DNA from: Candidatus Cloacimonadota bacterium
GTDB lineage: Bacteria; Cloacimonadota; Cloacimonadia; Cloacimonadales; Cloacimonadaceae
Length of the DNA: 18,757 nucleotides
Reading direction: 5' to 3'
Assembly: GCA_023392795.1 (NCBI GenBank)
Contig: JAEWNJ010000068.1
Span: 1 to 18,757 of the forward strand
A program made the translations under genes and the position numbers. The notes beneath the pieces were generated by a model. It did not search any database. It was given only the letters and a program-made list of their open reading frames with translations, and had not been told where the DNA came from. This document shows, piece after piece, positions 14,401 through 18,757 of the stretch (its first letter is position 1; every line of letters starts with the position of its first letter).

Positions 14401-16869
14401 GCTCGATTCTCCGGAGCCGTACAAAGCTTTGAGGGCAAAGCTGTATTCACCTCCCGCGAGGTAGATCTGCAGGCTGTTTTGTGTGGCGGGGATGATGTCG
14501 CCGTATTGATTGCCGTTCACAAAGAGCTTTGTGCCCATATATGCCCTGGCAGCGTAGGTGACAGGATGTTGCCATGCCAGCAACACGTGTCCGGGCTGCA
14601 CTTCTGCTGCACTCAGATTACGCGGGGGATACAGAATCTCCACTTCCGCCTGAGCTGGCTCCGAGCGGGGAGATTCCACCCCGGAATACCAGGCTGAGAT
14701 GCGGTATTCATAGATGCCATTGGGCAGATCATAATCGCTATACTGCGTTGCCGTGGGGTTGAAGACTCCGGCGATCAGATTGCCATTCCGATAGACAAAG
14801 TAGTGGCTCAGCGCCCGCACCATATCCGGCATCTCCCACCCAAGGTGCACATCGTTGCCGATCACTTCCGCGCTGAGGTTTACGGGGGCGTACACCAATT
14901 CGATGCTGACGTTTACGGCGGCAGAACTGGCGGATTCGGTGTCACCATACAGCGCGCGGACAGCGTAGCTATAGTTTCCATTGCGCAGCCCCTGATCCAG
15001 GTAGGAAAGCTGCTGCGTATCATTGATCTGTGCGATCACTGCACCGTTGCGTATTACCTTGAAGCCGGTCAGCGCCTGCGGTACTTGCACCTGATTCCAG
15101 CTCAGGCTTACGTTGTTGCCGGAAACCACCGCCTGCAATCCCGATGGGGGCTCCGGCACTCCCAGGGCTGCCATCGCGCCATTGCTGAGGGGCGATTCAC
15201 CCACATTGTAGAGGGCAGAAACGTGGTAATAATAAGCCCCTTCTGCCAAATCCGCATCCAGATAAGTGGTGGCTCCTGGATTCTCAATCTGCGCCACCAC
15301 GGCTCCATTGCGGTAAACGTAATAGCCCATAAGCGAGCGATTGAGGATGATGGGCGGAACCTGCCAATTCAGTTCCACACTGTCCAGTCCGACCACGTTT
15401 GCTGTCAGGTTCTGCGGCGGGTAAGGCACCTGCACGTTCACTTCCACGCTGTTGCCGGGGTTTGAAGCTCCCGCCGAATACAGCGCCTTGAGGTAATATG
15501 TATAGTCTCCATTGGGCAGATTGGCATCGGTAAAGTTTACCAGACTGGGATTTAGCAATTGAGCAATCTCAGCTTCATTACGAAAGATGCGGTAACCCGT
15601 GAGGCCGGGATTTACGGGCTGTGGCGCAGCCCAATGGAGGCTGACGTCGTTGCCGTCCACCACCTGTGCCTGCAGGTTCAGCGGCGCATTTAGTGGGGTG
15701 GTTCCTTCGGGCAAACTAATGGCATCCACCCAGGCGCAGTCGCTGAAATAGACGCTGGCGCCATCTTTGAAATAGGTCCAGCGAAACTCATGCAATCCCG
15801 CAGTGACCGGATAAGTATGAGACTCCCAGGTCCCATCTCCGCTCCAGCGCTGCATCTCCACTCCATCGATAAAGAACGCCAAGTGGTCGTACAAATGTTC
15901 TGTTTGCGCTTCGCAGGATACGCGTTTGTAGAAACTGATGGAGTCGTTCTCAAAGACGTCCATCACCAGAAAGAGGGAGGAGCTTTGGTTATGATCGATA
16001 TTGCCGGATTTGGCGCTGTGCGAGCCGTAGTAAAAGGATTCGCTGGAGATAGTCCATTGGGTGTTGCCGCTGAACTGCCAGTTATGATGCCCAAAGCCGG
16101 ATTCAAAGTTTTCCGTGATGGTATCGGGACCCAAACTGGGCTGGATGCCGGTCAGCATCTGCTGTCCCGAGTTTGGTATAGCTTCTCCCATCACGGTCAG
16201 ATCATTCAGTTCCACCCACATCTCCTGATTGTTTACATCGCTGAAGTTGATGTGGAAGAGCCCTTCATCGTTGTAAGCATCCACGATGAAGGCGATTTCT
16301 CTGCCGCTTGCCAGCGTGGCAGTATAGATCACTACCCGAAGGTTATCCAATTCCATGCGGATCAGATCCTTCCATTCGAAATTGGAAAAGGCTGAACGCT
16401 GCAGGATCTGCATGGAATCGTCGTATCGGAAGTTGTTGATCAGGGCATTGCGGACATTGGTCAAAGAGGAAGTGGAATACTCATATTCATAATCCGTGAG
16501 GGCTGCCGCCCCGCAGGTATAGATGAAGCGCTGAGTGGTTTGAAACACCAGGGTGTTGCTCATGCCGCCCCAATTGATCTCCGGAGTAAAGGATACCATT
16601 ATCGCTCCAAAATCATCGTCGGTATAGTATACGTTGCCCAGTCCCTGATTTGGGTAAGACCAGTATTTCATGGTTTTGGCCATTGCCAGAGCGTGTGAGC
16701 CGGCATGCGCGCGAGTTTGCCCTACCCCGGGACAACGCGCATTCCAAGGATCAGTTTGATGCCAGATCGGAATGATCAGGGGGTTGCTGTGGCGTTGGGC
16801 ATTGGCAAACAGCAGGCTGCTCATGAATATGCAAATGAGTAGAGCGGATTTGATCCCGTTATGTTTCAT
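8413..16869 (-). CDS. Giant exported protein: pseudo-C10 peptidase head, ~27 FN3-like repeats, C-terminal sorting tail
   Basis: The protein has 2818 residues. A signal peptide (1-24) ends ...SLLFANAQ. Residues about 32-245 match the mature domain of streptopain-family (C10) peptidases: WHQTDPWNARCP, then AMAKTMKYWSYPNQGLGNV, then a FIYTCGAAA block, VRNALINNFRYD and GLFHINF. The catalytic Cys is Ser58 and the catalytic His is Ile192. A jelly-roll-like domain (about 250-390) follows (ENFESGFGHHNW, FIDGVEMQRWSGDGTW, FRWTYFKDG). About 27 FN3-like repeats of ~86 residues span 392-2725, with the pattern YPPxNL...VxLxW...GYxxYRNG...LxNGSYxYxVxALY. The tail (2730-2818) opens YPNPFNPHTKIRF and closes with GVYFSLLKSG...KMILSK. 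It is probably an adhesin or surface stalk. The start at 16869 was chosen because it begins the signal peptide and has agagga (16874-16879) upstream; an in-frame ATG 45 bp earlier would add a non-signal extension. The gene converges on gpmA and diverges from the gene at 17182. Confidence 0.9.
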   Translation of the reverse strand: MKHNGIKSALLICIFMSSLLFANAQRHSNPLIIPIWHQTDPWNARCPGVGQTRAHAGSHALAMAKTMKYWSYPNQGLGNVYYTDDDFGAIMVSFTPEINWGGMSNTLVFQTTQRFIYTCGAAALTDYEYEYSTSSLTNVRNALINNFRYDDSMQILQRSAFSNFEWKDLIRMELDNLRVVIYTATLASGREIAFIVDAYNDEGLFHINFSDVNNQEMWVELNDLTVMGEAIPNSGQQMLTGIQPSLGPDTITENFESGFGHHNWQFSGNTQWTISSESFYYGSHSAKSGNIDHNQSSSLFLVMDVFENDSISFYKRVSCEAQTEHLYDHLAFFIDGVEMQRWSGDGTWESHTYPVTAGLHEFRWTYFKDGASVYFSDCAWVDAISLPEGTTPLNAPLNLQAQVVDGNDVSLHWAAPQPVNPGLTGYRIFRNEAEIAQLLNPSLVNFTDANLPNGDYTYYLKALYSAGASNPGNSVEVNVQVPYPPQNLTANVVGLDSVELNWQVPPIILNRSLMGYYVYRNGAVVAQIENPGATTYLDADLAEGAYYYHVSALYNVGESPLSNGAMAALGVPEPPSGLQAVVSGNNVSLSWNQVQVPQALTGFKVIRNGAVIAQINDTQQLSYLDQGLRNGNYSYAVRALYGDTESASSAAVNVSIELVYAPVNLSAEVIGNDVHLGWEMPDMVRALSHYFVYRNGNLIAGVFNPTATQYSDYDLPNGIYEYRISAWYSGVESPRSEPAQAEVEILYPPRNLSAAEVQPGHVLLAWQHPVTYAARAYMGTKLFVNGNQYGDIIPATQNSLQIYLAGGEYSFALKALYGSGESSPITCSLTVIGWMEPVSEILYNIADDDVILSWNPVQEPSALYMIHRDGVLIGQTTNSTYTDANLSNGSYQYHIIVQHPNGVSDPSPVLNVVLEVLYPPTDMQATVADNDVNLVWTAPASSGGLNRSLLGYRIWRNDAILTPNPISGTSYLDSDLINGSYSYQVEAVYSSGISAPCEAPQATIAVQYSPHTLTAATLGGVITLSWAMDLPLQPDFIGYRVYKDGNFLGQTNSATYEDWGLAPGTYQYYVTAVYANGESMPTEPLNVVLDYTFIPTIVTASVTGSSVSLHWAYVTPLPGIVISGYELWRNDQLLTTQNENNYFDENLDNGNYQYYVKVAYVHGTSVASNLLNVTIEVAYPPRELSGTVSGNEATLSWLHPVTGPREMLSYLVYRNDQQIASISETTYHDIGLPNGSHTYYVKAQCSSGVSPSSNTITLDVEIPYPPQNLQAAVTADTVNLTWDTPATAPRAMLSYSIYRDDVLIGQSTGQSYSDSGLANGSYEYYVTALYDSGESIPSNTVSAFVEVPYPPRNLSCSTEGTTANLVWELPITGPRALLNYNIYRDGSFVGSSTELAFSESGLANGSYSYHVTALYSSGESPASNVTNATIDFPYPPQNLQASVFADTVNLIWDTPATAPRALLSYSIYRNGQMIGQTTSQSYSDGNLANGSYDYYVTALYDSGESIPSNTVSAFVEVPYPPTQLSATVNEDSVLLSWSTPIYSPLRSFLGYFIYRNGILHQSISNPALTEWLDAGLANGSYSYYLIARYDAGLSMPSNTVDVIVNVMPDLFPPENLVLNLVGERSAHLSWSAPEGNPQFYRIYRNDVELRTTTATSYLDENLDNGTYDYHVKAQYPEGLSSASNTATLNLMVAYPPQSFDGSISSGNSVTLSWSAPDQGEIGYILRRNGAQLAIINDPQILTYMDENLANGSYSYQIAAIYPDLISDFTDIFAISIEIIYPPRDFSLAAQGDFVDLSWNAPLDSGGLVAYRLYRNGSLLSEGTSLSHHDANLPNGNYEYQLGTLYSFGESALSEALPASVQIAYPAANLQASLQDDDILLSWDPVSDAGFFDTYKLFRDGEQIASTASATYSDTDLPNGSYSYHVIAAYSFGDADATDSVTMNLELLYPPTGLSCQVQDTDVTLSWTPPVNQGGLRSLLGYQINRNNQNYTTTTEPALLDADLDNGTYSYQVFALYDSGLSSGSSPVSVDILYPYSPSGFSILMQDSLSVRLDWIPPVQGETAFGIWRNEQQIAFLTDTTLNSYLDTDLPNGNHTYHIIAHYGDIASAPTEDLMLQILNAYPPQNLSCVMVGADVNLQWSAPDDTWGLAEYIVYQNSEELVRTSQTSFLISTVPNGEYSYMIKTRYGSTISEPSNECSLTVQIAHPVTNFTATLSDNVALLSWIQPWDLGGFEYIKVFRDGLLISQSANGVYMDTLSVNGDYTYQVCAHYSWADSEMSPSHTLHFVQYHIPQNFTAQVTGNDVSLSWIAPDDTTFLNGYRLYRNGVLLVQTTETSYTDPDRPNGMYTYRLHSLYDDQESSPNFAQVSIILPQSPQNVVAQVLYGNCVQINWDSLSMVYGFENYQLWRNGSLIHEGRIDSYIDVVPNGLYHYSVIAVYQDSVSEPSAEASLSVIVPQPLLEASYTIDANNVSFQWQAPEDTYGFTGVEIWRGASLVATVLPEAGNSYCDVNVGNGSHFYELRSVYGDHGYRPTSFRVMIVVPHSPGNFRGEVNGHLITLFWDPPADMYYMEGYRLIQGSQVINLGRDAVSYNVEALPNGSYEYSLQSVYEGPNLSLMQTIRLNISQVYPVSGVTAFRMETAISIHWEAPQCLFAPSSYEIHLLPGGPDTPGDEWILLESDCQEIFYLDSEHGGIEHGYFAWAVTAKWDNTTGGIPVISNVVYLEEIPEYTWLIGNYPNPFNPHTKIRFWLKEYGPVSLVVYNARGQKVRTLVNESMTPGIHNVDFDGKDDAGRDLGSGVYFSLLKSGSYQRVRKMILSK
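8683..15696 (-). repeat. Array of ~27 fibronectin-III-like repeats within the giant gene
   Basis: About 27 consecutive modules of 83-92 residues (roughly 250-275 bp each) were counted by their recurring junction (YPPxNL or variants) and their NGSYxYxV strand. Most are well diverged; the last one, next to the tail, is longer and lacks the NGSY strand. Cysteines are rare and no catalytic motif recurs. The regular linker-less head-to-tail packing suggests an extended stalk. Confidence 0.85.
12311..13080 (-). repeat. Closely related FN3 modules spaced exactly 510 bp apart
   Basis: The segment 12311-12570 aligns without gaps to 12821-13080 (offset 510 bp, two 85-residue modules). I counted 41 differences over 260 positions (about 84% identical). 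This includes a 35-bp identical run (12311-12345 with 12821-12855). The encoded modules share YDSGESIPSNTVSAFVEV exactly. The module between them is clearly different. Internal duplication or later gene conversion within the array explains this. Confidence 0.85.
16135..16797 (-). other. Streptopain (peptidase C10)-like domain lacking catalytic Cys and His
   Basis: This is the N-terminal domain of the giant protein, residues 25-245. Active C10 enzymes have a GC-[VF]-A-T-A-M-A-Q-[IV]-M-[KN]-Y-W block. Here it reads GSHALAMAKTMKYW, with Ser58 (codon 16696-16698, TCA) in place of the nucleophile. The family's GHAFV-DGY block reads REIAFIVDAYN, with Ile192 (codon 16294-16296, ATC) in place of the catalytic His. 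The downstream HINWGWGG loop reads HINFSDVNN. The domain starts straight after the signal peptide, with no inhibitory propeptide. A proteolytically inactive homologue is the simplest reading. Confidence 0.75.
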
Positions 16870-17181
16870 AATATCCTCTATGCAATGATTGTGGGGCTTG
16901 GTATTAATGAGCAAGATTCATTCCAAATAACAGATTGTAATCCACGGATCGTCGGACTGCGTCTTGACCGCTACAGGTGGATCGAAACCGGGCAATTGAG
17001 ACGAAAATATTGGTTGACGGATTTATCACTCAAACCGAGCATGACATCATGGATAGGTTTCCTTCACAGCGTTAGATAAGCTGTTGGATCTAAATAGAGT
17101 GCAAGAAATTTCAATGGATAAAACGGGGTGCAATCTAAAGCCCCATAAACCTTAAATAACACAAAAAGCAAGGAGAATGCC
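16870..17181. other. Divergent intergenic region between two exported-protein genes
   Basis: No gene is evident in this 312-bp stretch. It must hold the promoters of the minus-strand giant gene and of the plus-strand gene at 17182. A weak TTGACG (17014-17019) has no matching -10 element at standard spacing. A 6-bp inverted repeat (ttagat 17072-17077, atctaa 17088-17093) is the only symmetric element I noticed, and it could be chance. Ribosome binding sites lie at its two ends: agagga (16874-16879, minus strand) and aaggag (17170-17175, plus strand). Confidence 0.6.
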
Positions 17182-18757
17182 ATGCTTAAAAAATGGATTT
17201 TAATCTTTAGCCTCGTGCTCAGCCTGGGATTGGTATGGGCGCAGGGAAGTGAAGATTTCACCAATTCCAATGCTACAGCCTCATATTCGGATGGCTCTTT
17301 TGTTGGAAACGGTGGAATCACCTGGACTTACGGTCATTCGAGGGATCATGGTGACTACCCGATTGACGGTAATGGTTTAATGCTAAGAAGAGCATCAGAT
17401 AGCTACCTAACGGCGACTATCCCCGGAGGGATTGGCCAGTTTTCATTTCAATACAGAAAAGCCTTTACCGGCATGAGCGAAAGGAACTTGGAGCTCTACA
17501 TAAACGACGTTGTTGTCGGCTCTACCGGCGGGTTTGGGACGATTGAACCGGATCCCACGGCTTATACATTCACTCAAGCTAACATCAACGCTCTTGGCGA
17601 TGTAACAATCAAGATCAAGAACGTAGGTACAACCACAACCAACAGACAAACAGTGATCGATAATATCATTTGGACCGGTTATACCGGTGGGAATCCGCCC
17701 GCTGCAGTTCCTACTTTCACCCCTCTTGCTGGTGAATACTACAGCACACAGAATGTCAGCCTCAGCAGCACGACTCCCGGGGCCAACATCTATTACACTC
17801 TGGACGGCAGTACCCCTTCCAATGCGAGCACACCATACACTGCACCCATCGCAATCTCACAGACCACTACCATCAAGGCAATTACCTACGCTACCGGATA
17901 CAGCCCCAGCTCTGTCGCAACTGCCCAATATGTAATTGTGACTGCCAATTTTGCCACTATCCCATATACTCAGACATTTGATACAAGCCTTGGTGACACA
18001 TACACTTATAATGTTTCCGGACCCACAAAAACCTGGTACCACTATTCTACCGACGGAGCTGCCGCGATCAATGGCTACAACTCCGGCGATATCGAAGAGG
18101 ACTGGTTGATTCTTCCCGGATTGAACATGAATACCAACAGCTATGAAGTGATGAGCTTCGACACCTGGTACAATTTTGCCACTCTGGATGATACCAATTA
18201 CCTGAAGCTTTACTACTCGTCAAACTACCCCGGAATTGGCGATCCCTCCACTTACACGTGGACCGAAGTGCCGTTCTCTCAGCCGACAGCCACAAGCACC
18301 TGGACAGCTTCGGGTATACTTGATCTCTCGGGCATCAGCGGCACCGCGGTCTTCTTTGCCTTCAAATACCATTCCGTTTCTGGAAACTACAGCAGCTGGA
18401 ATGTCGATAATATCAGCATCATGAATCTGCCTCCCAATCAGCCGTTATTGACAGTGAATCCTGCCACTCTCACTGGGTTCACATATATGACAGGTGAAGG
18501 CCCCTCTGCCGCACAAATGTTCAGCGTCTCAGGTACTAACCTCACCGCAAACGTCATCGTACAAGCTCCTGCTAACTATGAGATATCCACCAATGAAACT
18601 GCTGGGTTTACCAGTACGATTACCCTTACCCAGGCAGGAGGAACCGTTGCCGAGACACCGCTTTATGTTCGTCTTGCTTCGGGACTAAGTATCGCTGCAT
18701 ACAATGGACAGATTACCGTAAACTCCACCGGTGCCACAGAAGCTACGATATCCCTTA
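17182..18757 (+). CDS. Exported mosaic protein with chitobiase-C-terminal-like and choice-of-anchor J domains (3' end outside window)
   Basis: The frame runs without a stop from ATG 17182 to the window end, giving 525 visible residues. A strong Shine-Dalgarno, aaggag (17170-17175), lies 6 bp before the ATG. A clear signal peptide (MLKKWILIFSLVLSLGLVWA) is cleaved near residue 20. Residues 22-165 form a beta-rich module (ITWTYGHSRD...VIDNIIWTG) of the choice-of-anchor kind. Residues 175-250 match the chitobiase/beta-hexosaminidase C-terminal-like domain: GEYYSTQNVSLSSTTPGA, IYYTLDGSTPS, TTIKAITYATGYSPSSVA. Residues 260-413 match a choice-of-anchor J module (TQTFDTS, DWLILPGLNM, SFDTWYNF, SSWNVDNISI). 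Residues 421-525 are an Ig-like module (GEGPSAAQMFSVSGTNL, YEISTNETAGF, PLYVRLASGLS). No catalytic motif is visible yet. In related bacteria such modules often precede a nuclease, lamin-tail or other catalytic domain and a sorting tail, which would lie beyond the window. Confidence 0.88.
   Translation, partial: MLKKWILIFSLVLSLGLVWAQGSEDFTNSNATASYSDGSFVGNGGITWTYGHSRDHGDYPIDGNGLMLRRASDSYLTATIPGGIGQFSFQYRKAFTGMSERNLELYINDVVVGSTGGFGTIEPDPTAYTFTQANINALGDVTIKIKNVGTTTTNRQTVIDNIIWTGYTGGNPPAAVPTFTPLAGEYYSTQNVSLSSTTPGANIYYTLDGSTPSNASTPYTAPIAISQTTTIKAITYATGYSPSSVATAQYVIVTANFATIPYTQTFDTSLGDTYTYNVSGPTKTWYHYSTDGAAAINGYNSGDIEEDWLILPGLNMNTNSYEVMSFDTWYNFATLDDTNYLKLYYSSNYPGIGDPSTYTWTEVPFSQPTATSTWTASGILDLSGISGTAVFFAFKYHSVSGNYSSWNVDNISIMNLPPNQPLLTVNPATLTGFTYMTGEGPSAAQMFSVSGTNLTANVIVQAPANYEISTNETAGFTSTITLTQAGGTVAETPLYVRLASGLSIAAYNGQITVNSTGATEATISL

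Noticed and set aside
8683..15696. CRISPR-like or satellite repeat interpretation of the repeated 250-bp pattern
   Set aside because: The repeats are in-frame protein modules with diverged DNA, not short identical direct repeats with unique spacers.
16870..16914. Upstream in-frame ATG at 16914 as start of the giant gene
   Set aside because: It would place 15 polar residues before the signal peptide. The ATG at 16869 begins a normal signal peptide and has an agagga ribosome binding site.
17072..17093. Inverted repeat ttagat/atctaa as an operator
   Set aside because: A 6-bp AT-rich stem with a 10-nt loop is easily a chance event, and no known binding motif is matched.

Overview
The window looks like chromosomal DNA from a Gram-negative bacterium of the FCB group. 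Cloacimonadota is my best guess. The grounds are the dense set of very large secreted mosaic proteins (FN3-like, lamin-tail, choice-of-anchor J and chitobiase-C-terminal-like modules) and the C-terminal tail with the motif YPNPFNPxTxIxF...GQxVxTL...SGVYF, which is typical of that group. This assignment is by pattern recognition, not by a search.

Layout. (1) 1-702 is the 3' end of a secreted-type protein, followed by a hairpin terminator. (2) 958-5070 is a two-gene unit: glycogen phosphorylase, then 15 bp later an exported protein with two lamin-tail-like domains. (3) 5071-5381 is a non-coding stretch with a 9-10 bp tandem repeat, several adjacent hairpins and a candidate promoter. (4) 5382-8357 is a tight four-gene unit (gaps 9, 2 and 13 bp): a histidyl-tRNA-synthetase-like protein, RidA, a PduO-type cobalamin adenosyltransferase and a 2,3-BPG-dependent phosphoglycerate mutase. 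It ends at a strong 11-bp bidirectional terminator. (5) 8413-16869, on the minus strand, is one 2818-residue exported protein: signal peptide, a streptopain (peptidase C10)-like domain, a jelly-roll-like domain, about 27 FN3-like repeats and a C-terminal sorting/FlgD-like tail. (6) 16870-17181 is a non-coding divergent intergenic region. (7) 17182 to the window end is the 5' part of another exported mosaic protein.

How the genes relate. The cytoplasmic genes are central-metabolism and housekeeping enzymes: glycogen breakdown, lower glycolysis, enamine/imine detoxification and adenosylcobalamin supply. No shared pathway is evident beyond co-transcription. The remaining genes build the cell surface or secretome.

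Two points deserve most attention. First, the N-terminal C10 peptidase-like domain of the giant protein lacks both catalytic residues (Cys to Ser58, His to Ile192) and has no propeptide, which suggests a pseudoprotease reused as a binding or structural head on a long FN3 stalk. Second, the HisRS-like protein keeps the overall HisRS architecture and an eight-cysteine insert but has changes in the motif 2 loop, in the RGLDYY signature and at the motif 3 arginine. It is either a non-canonical HisRS or a non-aminoacylating paralogue.
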